DNA of 64,000 nt from Phoronis australis (taxonomy: Eukaryota > Phoronida > Phoronidae): the NCBI GenBank assembly GCA_002633005.1, contig NMRA01000433.1, forward strand, positions 224,891-288,890, in the 5' to 3' direction. Below are positions 12,701-27,700 of this stretch, in pieces (positions within the stretch are counted from its first letter, which is position 1; the number at the start of each line of letters is the position of its first letter). Both the position numbers and the translations under genes were made by a program. Under the pieces are notes generated by a model. That model had not been told where the DNA came from. It saw only the letters and a program-made list of their open reading frames with translations, and ran no database searches.

Positions 12701-15700
12701 CTTGACATTACCCACCGCTGGCCACTGCTAATCTTGATACTTTCCAATCAAAATAATCTTGATAATACCAACCTAGCATCACTGTCCATTATTGATACAA
12801 TCTGCCCATGGCCACCGCCCACTCTTGATTCTACCCACTCATGACAACTGTCCTCATTCGTTACTATACTACCCATCCTTGACCACTACAAAAAGTTGAC
12901 ACTTCCCACCAGTGACCACTGTCCACTCTTGATACTACCCACCCTTCGTCATTGACCACACTTGTTACTATACTACCCTCCCTTGACCGCTGTCCACTCT
13001 CTTGATTCTACGCATCCTTGACCGTTGTCCATACTAACCCACACCACTTGCCAGGTTCCAGTAGCCATCAACACAGCGGTCACACTGTTTACCAACCACA
13101 TTAGGTAGACACGTGCACTGACCATCTGGGGCACATGCTGGCAGGGTGCTTGCATAGGTACCCTGAGGGTTACACGAACATGCTGGAAAGAAAACAGACA
13201 TTTTGAACAATGGAGCTGACAATACAGTAATGATTTTCAGAGTCCAGTCAGTACGTGGTTGTTTAACTTCCCTAAAATAAAAAAAAACAGAGGGATTCAA
13301 TTCCCAGTTTTCAAGCTGTGTACCATGAAGATATTGTTCCATTTCAAGAGCCTGGAGCAAATGCGCAAGTATTTGAAAAGTGTGAGTAATGCAAAACAGA
13401 ATTGTAGCCCTTATTGCGGTCAAATAGTTTTATAGTAGAACCTCAGGGAGAAACCTGGAGAAGCGTCTTACAACACTCTACAGTCCGACACAGCGCCACC
13501 TGCGGAGGAGAGTGGTCATGTGACACACACAAGTCAGTTTCGATGTCTGTCAAAAACATATAGTATTATAGCGAATAAATAGTTATTTCATTGATATCTC
13601 GTCAATAGTTTGAGTGCATCAGAAAACACACCTCAGCGGAATGTATGGATTCAGCCCATTTTTGTTGTTGCAACACTTGCCAGCCACAAAGGCATTAAAA
13701 AGGCTTAGCAGAAAACTAACAAGCATTTCACAACATCAACCAATTGGAATGTTAAATGTTATTTTCCAACCAATCGGAATACCCGAATATTATGAAGGCA
13801 TGTCATATGACCCATCCCATATGGCACTGGGAAAGAAAGACTGAAAAACCAATCCAGACATACAGCAGAGGTCAAACGTCAAAACACTAGCGCCACCTAC
13901 CAACACACTGCCCCTTGGGTGAGGCCAGAGCGTCTCCATAGAAACCAGGTAGACACTTCTCACAGAAAAATCCTCCTGTGTTGTAAATACACTTGCGACA
14001 CTCTCCGGTTGTACTGAAATGAAGACAGAATTGATGAATATGACAAACCCAAAGGCTTTGTTCGCGATACATTAAAATCATAACCCAAGTTAAACTATGG
14101 AATGACAACCCACTCCTTCAGCATGATATAGTAATTAAGCACTATCAAATCCATTCGTCAGTGTTCATTTCGGGAACTTAATTAGCAAAACAAGTTGAAA
14201 ACAAGTACCCTTAAAGTCTACCTAGCGTACTGCACATGCCTGCACCCACACAAGCACACATGCCACAGGAACACAAGGTGCGTTATTGACTTGATACTAA
14301 TGGACCATGTTGAACAAAGAGAAATTACTATTCTCATTTTAAGTGACAACACAAACAGTGTCACGGTGAATAAACAATCAACATTCCTGGATAGCTACCA
14401 CCTTCAGAGGCAGTCATTTAGCAAGCATTCGTCTTCAAAGGCTGGTTGTTTACTTCCAAAGCACAAGCAAGATCTCAAAGCTCACCACACACCCAAATCA
14501 AGACCCCCACTGTTAACACCCCTAGACTACTTACGTGTTGCAGTTGGCCACAGCGTTACTATCAATGTTACCACTACACACACACTTCTGACATGGGGTG
14601 GGGGGGCCATGTTTACCCGAGGGGTCGCCAAAGTATCCGTCGGCACAAATGTCACAACGTAGGCCTACACAAGGGAATGAGACAGCAATTAACCAATGAC
14701 AAGCAGTGGTGGACACCACAATCACTGTCGGCACCAGTAGGACTACATAGATTCATACACAGCCAAACAAGACAATTGCACTACAACTGTTTGTAACGCA
14801 TAAAAAGAAAAAACAAAGAAAAATAACAAATAGACAGATACGACAAAACATAGTGAGATCCACATTCCTTACGCTTAACAGATCATTCTCAGCAGAAACT
14901 GTCAATGATAAAACAACAGAAAAGGTACCTCCAATGCATTGAGCAAGCAACACAAATAACTCAATAAATGCACAAATTGGAAAACCACGATTGTCGGAAC
15001 TAGTACAGAACTTCTACACTTATTTCGCACAAAAAGAGCCAAAATCGCATTTTCTTTTCATTTTTCAAAGGTTGATTACCTTGCTCCAAATGCTACTTGG
15101 AGTCATCAACGCAGTACAAACTTCACTAATAGTAGACTAAACTTTTGTTAATTTTATTTTTGTGAAGAAATTTGACATCAATCATAGAATTTTACTAGCT
15201 TATCGCCCATACCGTGTGCCAAATCAGCAAAAAGTTAAAGTACTTTAAACCACTGTAGCCACCTACCTGCAACACCTTCCTTACAGTCTATGCACGCAAC
15301 ATCACCACTCAGCAGCTCCACACAAGAGCCTCTGTCTGGGCAAGGGCACCGCTTGCAGTCATCGGGGGTACCGCCCAGAGCGTAGCCATAGAAACCCGGG
15401 GCACACCTCTCGCATGACTCACCCACGGTGTTATGCCGGCAAATACAACGCCCTGGAGAATGGGGTAAAAATCAAAATACAAATCAGACAGTAATCAAGC
15501 GGCGTATTGCTACCCTTTAAGGAGTCGATATTTACTAAATGCATGCTAGCAACAGATTTCAACTGAAGTTGGAGATTTCAAAACTGATATGTAGAGAATC
15601 TCACAAGTAACAGCAGCATACAAGTAACATTCTGAAGAATGAAAACTGAAAAATGTGAACCTGGCCATTGCCATGACGACGGCTTTTAACATAAACTTTC

Positions 15701-18700
15701 ATCAAAAATAAAGCATTAATTGTTCAAAATGCAAAAGAACACTATCAACAAGATGCACGCTCCAACCAACAGTGGCTTTACATTCACCCACCCATTCACC
15801 AGCACCTATGAGCGGCTTCATATTTACATTATTTCACACTGCAACCACCCACCTGTGTTCACATCACAAGTGTCCGAGTGGCCGTTACAATTACACGGGA
15901 CACAGCGTGCGTAGGGGCCCCCATTGGCAGGTTCACGTCGGAAGCCTGGCTCGCACGACTCGCAGAACTGGCCCACATAGCCACGGGGACAATTGCACTG
16001 TTCCACCCAGTTGGCAGGATCTCCACCATTATTGGACAGCGCTGCTGACTCCAGTTTAATGTTGTCGATGAAACCGACACCTGAAATTGGTTAAACTCTA
16101 CAGGTTAACAGACAGACAGCAACAAATCATAAATGAATCAAATTGTCTGATCAAAATAATGCACAGAGTTAAACTATGCATTAAGGCAAAGAAACATTGG
16201 AACAAAGCCATCACAATCCTCATTGTTGTCTTCGTTCAAGTCTAAGATCAGCAAACTGGACACACTTCAGCAGATACTTCTGAGTTCCCGCTAATGCTTA
16301 AAGCCACAGAGACATTCAGAATCCGTTAACCAATGCTTTCCATCAAAAACCTAAGTTTTATCTGGGCCACATACCATTAGGATATGGGTGTCAAATTGTT
16401 CCTTAGTCAAAAAACTGATCTCTGAGCTCGGAGAGAACTGACAGTTCATTAGTTCCTCAGATCAAGCTCATAATATTCACAACGTGACCTTGAAATTGAC
16501 AAGCTTGGTCTGAAGCAACTACAGACTGTCAGTTCTCTCCGAGCTCAGAGATCATTTCTAAATTGAGTAAGGAACACGAAAAGACCAATTTTGTAAAAGG
16601 CACAAATCAAAACTTTGGCAAATATTTAGGTGACCTTTTCAAATTAAGTGTGTTAAAGTTCAACAATGTCCTGTCTTATCATTACTTTGTCAATACCATG
16701 CACAGTCAAAGGTTATAAATTCGGTCCAAGCTAAAACAGTCATGTTATACATGTGTATCTACTCTTAACAGATGCCAGCGTGAGTCACTTATATAGTGCG
16801 CAAATAAAAATCAAAACTGCAACCGTCTTGGGTAAGAGCCAGTGACGAGTTTGCGTGGTTTGTACATGAGAAACATCTACGGACATGAACAATATTGAAT
16901 TCCATTGAGAGACCGTCGTTCAAGACAACTTAAATGAACACAGTGCCAGCAAAAATTCAAGATTCAACCGTCCCAGCTAAGCCTAAGGGCACGACTGTAG
17001 AAAAAAAATCCTTTGATGATGTCATAGATGTCACAGAGAAATAAAACTAGGTAATTAAAGTTTTCTAACAGTAGCCATTGGATGCCAAATTGTCCATTTC
17101 CACATCTAGAGGGATGCAGTCGTGGTCTACTTACTGTCACGGGAGTATGTTCCCCTGATCTTGATGGCAGTTACATTAGAAAGTAGTCTGACAAAGTCAA
17201 TGGCGGACAATCGTGGCGTCCACTGGTATTTCCCATGTTCATTCAGGCGGAACTTGTATTGCTGAAAACACCACCACAGCACGCATTATTGAGAAAGATG
17301 AAACTAATGAAATCATTGCTGTTAACTGGGAGTTACATAGTAAAAGTGTGGTCACTTTTTAAACAACAGGGACACCTGTTGGTGAATTTGAGAAATTATC
17401 AACAGAGACATCTGTGAGTGCTTAGGAACAGCACAAGATTTGTCAACTCAAATACTAAAACTTTAACAAGATGAGATGTGTAACGGAAAACGACAACAAG
17501 GGAGATAAAAATTAAGATTTAAGAATTCCTTTGTATTTCTGTGTTCATTATCTGACAGAAATGACACTTAACCAGCACCACCTAGTAGTAAATGATTACA
17601 ATAACAAAAGCAAACCTGATAATGAAAGGTGCCACTAGTTTACAGCAGTCATCTGGACTGAACAAGGATCGGCGATGGTAAATGATATTATATTTCTTTA
17701 TTAAAATTTCCCCGTAAAATCAAATAAAAAGAAAACTTTACTTCCACAAAAGCACAGCCGACATGAAATAAACGCGATCAGGAATAATTCTGAGCCTTTG
17801 AAAAATGTAAAATCACATTTTTTTCAAACTTGAAGAAACTTTACCGCGAATCAAGCTTAGCAGACAGTGTGGGGATAGATCGCAGCAACACAGATAAAAC
17901 AGGTCAAACACCCAAGTCTACTCCAGACCTATACCTGGAAGCGAATGCTGGGTGTGGGATTCCTTTGACCATATATGGGCGTCATGATCTTCAGACCACT
18001 CCCCTCGATCACCACGTCGTCAATGGACGCACGCACGTTCTCATTGCCAACTCGCAGCTTGAAAGTGAGGTACTGGTCGTAACTGAACCTCTGGTCACCC
18101 AGGTAATTCTCTGAAGTGAAAGACACACGTCATAATGACTAAAGACACAAGTTGCAGTATTCAGATATCTTGATATGATCTTCAATACACTTCGCATTAT
18201 GAATATTCATTGTCAAAATATCCACAACTTCTTGTCATGTCACCGACATCATGTCACCGACATCATGTCACCGACATCATGTCACCGACAGCAAGTGTAT
18301 AGACAGCTGGCAACGAATTTTGAGGAAAAACAGAGAAAATTTTTACTTGTTTCGTAGCAGCAAATCAAAAACACAGAATTCAGAAGAACTGAAATGAGTA
18401 GCATGACTAGAGAGGCACATTTACCATGCCTCTTGGCCAAAAATAAGAAACAACGCCAGCATGCTATTCAGGGTAGTCACGAACTTTGTCTTTTGCAAAT
18501 CATAGTCGGGAAGCCTACGTAGCGCTGTTCGTCATCCAAATATGTCCTATCCACTACTCAATGCTATCCACACAGGTCCTACCTGGAGCGCTAAAGTAAA
18601 GGACAGCCTCCTGAGATGACTGTAGACCCAGGTCCTCCGTAATGGCATTGAAGGACAGGTCAACCCGGTTACCAAACCTGTCTACTCCAGTCCAGCCTTC

Positions 18701-21700
18701 CTGACCTGTTGCCAATGAGAAGACAATGGATCACGAACACTCACAAACAACGCGATTTAAACAACTACAGCCACACGACAGAACGGTTTTGTATGTTTTT
18801 TCAAGATAATATATTGAAATCAAAATGATTTACGTGAAACTGCCCTGAAAACAAAAGCTACAATTGTCCGCTTGTTTCACTCAATGTTGTGAGTCCCATT
18901 GAGCCACACTGCTAGACCCTCTAGGTCCTGAGCTCACTTTTAACTGTATTCAATAAAGTATAAATAGTTCCAGGTAATCAGTGCAGTGTGCCTACCTGAG
19001 CGGCCAGCGCACATCTGGTACAACATTTACATGACCACCTACAATTATTATTATATGAAGCACCGTGTAAAATTGTTTACGAGAAAAAGTATCAGAGTAC
19101 TGGACACCGGGTGTGAGCAGGGCTCTACAGTCCACAAACTGATAAAAACAAAAACCATCAGAAAACTGTCACTTAGCTTTAATTGTGCCAGAAAAGTAAT
19201 GCATTAACCAATACACCATGCAGTGTGCAATACACTGTCAATAGCTCTGTAATGCTTCCACAGCCCTATAGATGGCACCATAGACTATCCCAATGCACAC
19301 TATGATAAAGGTGAATGTGAAACTGTAGGAATACTTACCACGGCCAAACAGTGACACGATGTCTGATTGCTTGTATCCCGAGGCACTGGTACAGACAGAG
19401 GAGTGCCCATAGCAGAAACAGCGCACACAGCCGTAAGGATTGTCCAAACTTAGGCCAAAGAAGTTGGGCTTGCACCTGGAAAGAGCAAAAATATGAGCTA
19501 GAGATGTGTCACATTAAGATAACACCCATTCAGCATTGACCTTAACATATTCTCAGCGAAGCATTTTTGAAGCAATGTCAGTTTTTGACCAAACAATGTC
19601 ACAGTTAACAAAAATGCCACATGGTCTAACAGGTATGATACAAAAACTGAAGGGGTTCTGTTGCTTACTGAAGGAGATGTGATGCGTCAAATGTGTTAGA
19701 GCTACAGACCTAAACACAACACATGACGGTTTCAGTGGACTCTACAGTGTGGGATGTAAATAACAACAAATTGTCAAACAGTAATTACAAGGATGTGAAA
19801 CAATTTAACAGCATTTTGCTTGTAAGGACCTGCGTTGACGGCATCATGGAAACTTTGGCAGCGAGTAGTCATGGAAACTTTGGCAGTGAGTAGTCATGGA
19901 AACTTTGGCAGCGAGTAGTTTTCTAAAAACGTTGACACATTCACCCCCAGCTCGGAAATACTACCTCAATTCTGAAGGCAAAATGTCCCAATAATTCATC
20001 ATTTATCATCTAGTTTCATTCTGAATATTTAGGATAACTCTGATAAATTGAACTGAATATCCAGGAAAACCCTCACCTTTTTACCAAGGTGATATCCTAC
20101 CTATCATGCTCAGATACTGAGGTGATATCCTACCCATCACGCTCAGATACCGAGGTGATATCCCACCTATGACGCTCAGATACCGAGGTGATATCCCAAC
20201 TATCACGCTCAGATACCGAGGTGATATCTTACCCATGACGCTCAGATACCGAGGTGATATCGCACCTAAAACGCTAAGATACTGAAGTGATATCCTACCC
20301 AACACGCTCAGATACAGTGGTGATATCACAATTATCATGCTCAGATACCCAACACGCCAGATACCCAGGTGATATTCTACCCAACACGCCAGATACCCAG
20401 GTGATATTCTACCCAACACACCAGATACCCAGGTGATATTCTTCCCAACACGCCAGATACCCAGGTGATATTCTACCCAACACGCCAGATACCCAGGTGA
20501 TATTCTACCCAACACGTTCAGATACAGAGGTGATATCCTACCTATCACACTCAGATACAATGCTTTCTACAGCGTCTTCTGGGCTTAACTCCCAATTACT
20601 GTACATTATACTTTACAATCAAAATTTAAAAACAAAACATCCTACCTGTCACAATTCTGCCCCTCAACGTTCTCCTTACATTCACAGATACCCGTTGATT
20701 GGGAGCACTTCGGCTCATTGTTCAAACTGCCCTCTGTCAGACACGAGCATTGTCTGAAAAAAATAAAACACATGTGTAGAATCACAGAGCACAACGACAT
20801 AGATTAGCATTGACCCAATAAGACCAGGCAAAGATAGAAACAAGGTGACATCAAACCAATATTAAAGCTCACCAAACGTAACCGGACAAAAGTCGGTCTC
20901 CCTGTCATGTTGAGAGATGATGCCATTCCTCCACCTGCTCTCAGATCATCAATTCCACTGACACTGATCTGCTATGTGACAGAATTGCACTTCTACTCAA
21001 TCAATAATCAATAATCAATGTGATGGGTTATTCCAATTCATTTTGTGTACTATTTTCGGTGCAAACTAATACGTAAAAGTATGTCATGATATTTGTTACA
21101 TATCAAATGCAAAATAACAAGCTTCACCTGCCACATATGAGGAGAACTTTTGTAGGGCCTTATAAACATGTCTGTGTTTGCAGCCAAATATCAGCAAAAT
21201 TACAATCAACTCCCCTCGTGCAAAAGTGGAGCCGTAATCAGTGTATTAAACAATTACAACGTAAAAAGCAAAATATCTGAAAGTTTCACATGCCACCGAT
21301 CAGCCATACGTGAGATACCTTGTTCGACGTTAACAACATTTGGACATTTTTCTACGGTCCTAGACATAACTTTAAAGACATGTCAATTTTAAATTTCTAA
21401 TGCTCATCAAAACTTCCCGTGGAAGCAAATATTTCTCAGATGTAAAGAACACCAAAACTCTTCACATATAGTCTTACAGCTCATTCATTTAAACTTTCAG
21501 ATATGTCAAGATCAGCCACAGAGATCCTTGCAGGAGAAATTTGACTTTCTATCAACCAGGGAACCCAATAAAACAAGAAATCTATCATTGACTTAGTACA
21601 CCTACCTGCACCCCCTCTGGCTGAAGTCGTAGTAATTATTTTGACATTTGTCACACTTCTTGCCAGTCACACCAGGCTTGCAGGCGCAGCGACCATCGTT

Positions 21701-24700
21701 GGCACACTGTAATGACTGGGAGCCTAGAAAAGAAGGAATGGAACACGCTGACTTTAACAGGTTTTGTTTCACAAACCGGCAACATTGAGCTATCGTGCGC
21801 GACGTTACATCCTCAATGGGCTTTGAACTGATGAGGTACCGGTAGTAACATTTGTGTTCAAAATTTCTTGGTCTGTTGACACCAAACTCTAACCTATTAT
21901 ATTGGTACAGTGAACCAAGAAAAATAGAATGGCCACCATGAGTTTACCACATACATGTACACAAGCTCATTCACATTCATCATGGTGTCATAGATGAACA
22001 AAAGGCAGCAAGGAATTCGCCAATAAAAGGATAGCCACCACATCAGTTAACCTCAAATAACTCGAGAAAGGTAAGTCATTGCTAGAAATGGATTACTTAT
22101 CACAATCAGAGCTTGGTGAGATCTATACAACTTCCAAATTTCACAAAGATACGAGATCGAAGATACAAGAAAGCGCAATCATCATAAAATCTCAAAAAAC
22201 TCGAGAAACGCAATAACGGTAATTTGTAGCAAGAAACGAATAAATAGCACATTTTGGATAATCCTTGGCGATATCTATCCAAACACCAAATTTCAGAGTA
22301 ATCCCTACAGGACAGCAGAGCTATGGCTCTGCAGAGCAAAACACTGAAAAATGGCTGCCATAGCGCCATCTTGCATCCTACTTTGACCAAACACAATATG
22401 CATTTAGCTATTAACAAAACACAAGTGTTCATTTCATGTCAATTGAAAAACAAATGCGACCAATAGTATGCGAACAAAGAAACAAAAAATAAACAAACAA
22501 AAAATCTGAAATTTATGACAGAGTAACAGGCATAGATTTTGCCAAGTAATAACACTGCCTAGACCGTAGGATGTATTCTCTTTCCAAGCATCACAATCCC
22601 CGTCAGATCAAAAAGGTCGATGTAATGCCACAAACAGATTATATCTCATGACACAACACTTTAAAGCCTTCAATGCAATTTTGTTATTTTAGATGTATTG
22701 GGCTAACCAGCCTTAGCAAAATAAGAAAACACGAGTTCAAAGACGTAAATGCTAACCCGTCAAATGATAGGTGAAGCTGGCTTTTCATGCCATGTTGTGT
22801 CATCGCGAGATCCTAGTACAAATAACAAAAAGCCGATAACAGTTATATTGAATATGAGTCTGAATAGAACACCATTGCATGCGGGTGTTATTCGCAGCTG
22901 TTTGAATTAAAAGGTGATTCTCGCAATGACGTACACAAAAGCAAGCAAATACGCCTAATAGTTCGTTACATTCGGTAATTTATGACACTTATGGGCTCAG
23001 AGTGATGCTCTTAACATACTGTAGGAACCAAATTTACAGGTGTTACTGTGTAAGATAGGCTTTAAATCCCATAAATAAGATACACTCCCTTATCAAACCA
23101 AGGGTGCTGGCACTGGTGAGTGAATGAATAAGAGATCATGACCTCTGACCTATCATGTTTTTGGTTCATCGACCAGACTTATCAGCACTTCAGATGTTCA
23201 AGAGCTCAAACTTCATCAATGATAGAGTCAACTACGTGTTTTGCACACCACAGACAGGATTAACAATCAATAGTGCTAACGTGTGAAACCAGTGAATGTT
23301 GCACTATTACACCAGCATGCTTCAGGACAATAACAGTTGCCACAACGACTCAGTAGTCAGTACGCACGATAACAGAGCGCCCATTTGACATTTACACTCA
23401 CAGGGGTGTTGCATTTTGAGAACCAGTTTTCTCCACTGAATAACAAGAGTCAAACTGGTTCTAAAAATGTGTGATCCCTGTAAAAAGTAGACAATTGGAA
23501 GCTCACTTGGCCAAATTTCTCAACATCAGAAACTTTTGAAGAAGCTCTACTTTGTCGTCACCTCGATTTTTATGGTGTAGCTCTCACTAAACAATAATTG
23601 ATAACTTTGGGCGTCTGCACCAATTTAGAAAACCTTTAAACACTAGAATAATGACAACTTAAGCATTTACTTAGCAATTGCCATGAGTTTGACATTTCAT
23701 CAAACAGACTTTTGATTCAGAACACCAAAACCTATACAGTTGATCTCAACTTCTACCAACATCAGATGAGTTGTGGTTCCTAGGCTTGGAAATACTGACA
23801 GTTCATAATTAATTGCTGGCGACCATGTTCAGCAAGTAGAATGATGTGCAACTTGTAGAGCCCAATCACTAACTTTGACAAGGTTTTTTAAAACCCGGGC
23901 TTAATCAATTACTTCTCATTTGACGAAGCAACAAATTTGAGACCAATTTCATATAATTTTGATGACACAAAGTGGGTTTGTGACCGCTAAAATCCATGGA
24001 TGGATCGCCACCTAGTGGTAACACCAATGACAATGGCAGTGAGGAGTACACATGTACAATGATCGGAGTCGCAAAGGGCTTTCAGTAGAACATAATTTCC
24101 CTAACTTAAAAGCAGCATAAATCTGTGGATAACTGCATGGAAATTAGAGGATAATTAATTTATAATTAGCTATGAAGTAACCAGCTGTCGTTAATGCGAT
24201 GGTCAGCAGAACTTGAGAGTGGTCAAGCATTTCCACACCACAGAAGCTAATTAATGAGTTTACGGTCAAGAAAATACAGAACAGATGAGATCTCAGTACT
24301 TTAAAGCACATTTCCTTCTGTTCAACTGCGTGCACACAAGAAATCAACATTCAGTCACTTAACATGTACAGATAAGCTACCACCAATTAAAATTTGTAAA
24401 CTTTCGAGACTATGCAGGGGTGTAGATGGCCTCAAGAAACAGAAGCATGTCAATCTTAACCCTTTGACCCAATTTCAATGATTTTTATCTATCATTTCCA
24501 TAACAAAAATGATGATACTTCAGTCGTGGCAATTGCAGAACAGTAAACCATCCTCCCATCGCCAGAGGTCACTAGGTATGGTTTTCTCATCACAGCCTCA
24601 AGGAACAGCAAATATAAGACATTCAGGTTCAAATGCTTGAAAGGTTTCAGTTTGTGTTGTCATTAAAAACACGTACTCACACAGGCTAACAGAACCTAAA

Positions 24701-27700
24701 CACAAGTTACGCAACTGCAATGAAGTTTTGTCACGCTAAAAAGCCAGAATTGCTGGAGGCTTTGAGAGCAGATCATCCAATAGCAGAGCAGACGTTCAAC
24801 AAGCATTTTAGGTGAATTTTTGTCCGACAGCTGATGAGGCAATAGATTTGTCTTCTGATCAGACCATAATTGTGTGAATGCTTTATAATGGTAACCCATG
24901 CACATTTGTTTACATATAATGGTAACCCATGCACGTTTGTTTACATATACAGTTTTTTTGTTGTCAATAAATAGTAAAATAATAAAACAGTACAGAACTG
25001 TTTTCCTCGTTGTTTCATACACTTAAAACTGCAGTCTTCCTCAGTGCCACCAGACATGACATGTGTCCGACTACCCTTACCTATTTCATTGCATAGGCAG
25101 GCGACACAGCGGTTGTCCTCGGCGCGTCGGTAGAAATTGTCCATGCAACGTTCACAGTTTGGTCCATCCGTGTTGTCGCGACAGTCCAAACAATGGCCGC
25201 CATGCCCAGTCGCCTTGTAGAGATTGTCATCAAAATAACACCTGTTGGACAGTCCATTACACTCACAGGCTGCAAAATAGAAAATGCGTAAGATTAAGAA
25301 AATTGTTAAAAAATACTGACAATCAAAAATTCAGAGTACACTTTCAAAATTCCAATATCAATTTTCCTTCAAATTCTGGCTTCTGGTAGTTTCTAAAAAA
25401 TAAAATTGCTATTAATTCCCTGTTTCTTAACTCTAATGGAGATAGACCAATGATACATTTTGTTTATGCGAGACTCCACATTCACTGTATACTACTGACA
25501 AAAGGGTAGTTGTCTTTTAACCAGTTATCTGAAGAGCACTTGTGGTAAAGTGATCGTATGTATACATCCACACTTCTCAGTCATTGGTTCACCGATGCCA
25601 GTTGGTGAATCTTGACCTACTACTTGTCGGAGCTTTCACCATGAGCTACTATTGAGGACTAACTGACAACAAGCATTTTTTTTCGAAAACCTCCTACTGG
25701 CTGTACTTCGGGAGCAAGTTTTCCAAAAGGCAAAATTGATTAAACACACAACACTTTTTGTTATTAACAGTCCTTATTCTGTTCCATTCGTATGCTCGGA
25801 ATAAAATTCTCCACTCAACGAAGTACATGCAACTGACCGAGAGACATGATTAAAAGGTTCGTGATATTTTGAAACGTACTCGTTTCATTCTCAAGTGGAA
25901 ATAAAATGACGTAGTAATGCCACCACAGAGCATTACCTGGAGACACACACAGTGGGACACGGCAGGCGTAAAATTTGTAAGCCCGGTGATTACCTCAATG
26001 TTATTATTAATTATCAGAATAGGAAGTCCTCCAACTTGGTCATGGAAAATAACTTTTTCTAAAGCGAAAATCCACCCCGTTGCCCAGTGTAGTGTTGTTT
26101 ATGAGTTTGTATGCCCTATGAAATAATGTCTTCGTTCAAATGTCAAACAGTAATACATTGGTCAAACGGTTTGCAGTCTTTCCCGTCGGTTATCTATGCA
26201 TCTTCAAAATGGCGCCATCCAAGATCATTTTCTGATTTTTCATAAAATCACCCGTCAACAAATTGTGGACAACATGTCAATTCAGTACACAGAGCACAAT
26301 GTGTTGAGATTGAAAGCATTGGAGTCACTTTTGTTTGCATGTGAGAGGCCTGTCTTCAATGAGCAGCAAACAGGGTCGCGCTGCAAGTTACACTTGTTGG
26401 CACGACATTCCTGTTAACCCCATTCATTTGTCATTCTTTGCAGTATTTCACAACTGCCTTGTCTCACTGTGTATGTCTCCAGCTTATGCTCTGTGGTGGT
26501 ATTACTGCATCATTTTATTTCCACATGAGAATGAAACAAGTATGTTTCAAAATATCATGAAACTTTTAATCATGTCTCTTGCTCAGTTACTCCACCAATG
26601 TTTCGTTGAGTGCAGTTTTATTCAGAGGGAGCACTTGAACAGAATGCAATAAAAACTAATAATGAAAAGTGTGTGCCTTTAATCAAAACCTCCTACAGGG
26701 ACATCAAAGGAACTATTCAATATCAGGACTTAGCAATGTCTAACATATCATCTGTTGATCACAGTTTACTTCAAAGATTAGGCATATTTAATAACCCCAT
26801 CTTATATAATATGAGGGATGGACAAGACCATAAAATACTGATTGTAGATATCTGAAATACATTTATCAAACTCTTCTCTACATTGCAACTGGCTCTTTAG
26901 AACGGACACTGATCTTCAGAGAATTTGACAGTCCTCTTCCCTCATCAAATATTTGAAACAAACATTTTGACAAATTCTCAAATTCATCATTTACAAGTCA
27001 TTGTTATCCATTTTTCTCACAAATTTTTAAATAAGGTTGACAAAGCTCTTGTCAAATATTACCAAGACCGTCAATTTTGATTTTCCCAATTCACTGTTAC
27101 AATGTAACACAATAACCAAACAAAATCAGCAAGACAAGGAGGACTGCAATAGATACCATGTGTTCTTGCAGCTTGAATGAGTTGATTAACAAAGAGATGC
27201 ATTGTCTGTACTTGCAAAGAGTTGTACAAATGATTCTACATACAACTCTGTTGAAACCTTGGACATTATTGTGACCACCACTTGATTATCTCACTGCACT
27301 ACAGCCAATGGCGTGATGGTCTATATCACAACATGATGGCACTAAGAGTTCGCAACAACACAACGACTGTCTAGTAACATTCAAATGTTTAGTGATGGCG
27401 TGTTTGTCACTATTATGACGTGATTTGGACCAAACAATCGAAACAAAAATGCACAGCCACATCACGTTTTGGAAAATGTTTGTTGGTACTGGATTTTTTC
27501 CGATTCAGGTAACCACAGGGAGCAATTTAGCGCTTGAATTTTTAAACAAAATTATGTGTTTGGATAAATCGGTGTTGTCTGACAATGGTTGCACACATTG
27601 TACGCTCCAGGAGAGTTCAGAAGGATTGTGACTGACTGCAGTCAGCTACCAATTTTCGAAGAGCTTACTCATACAGAGTTACGTAAATGTGGCCTAATTA

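Larger units (their letters stand above)
21724..25080. other. Intron between laminin exons 5 and 6
   Basis: Contains family C copy 2 (22040-22560) and the tandem duplication at 24883-24949. The remaining 2.5 kb shows no gene. Confidence 0.55.

Noticed and set aside
20081-20560. 159-codon minus-strand repetitive frame
   Set aside because: Product of the compound minisatellite in a laminin intron.
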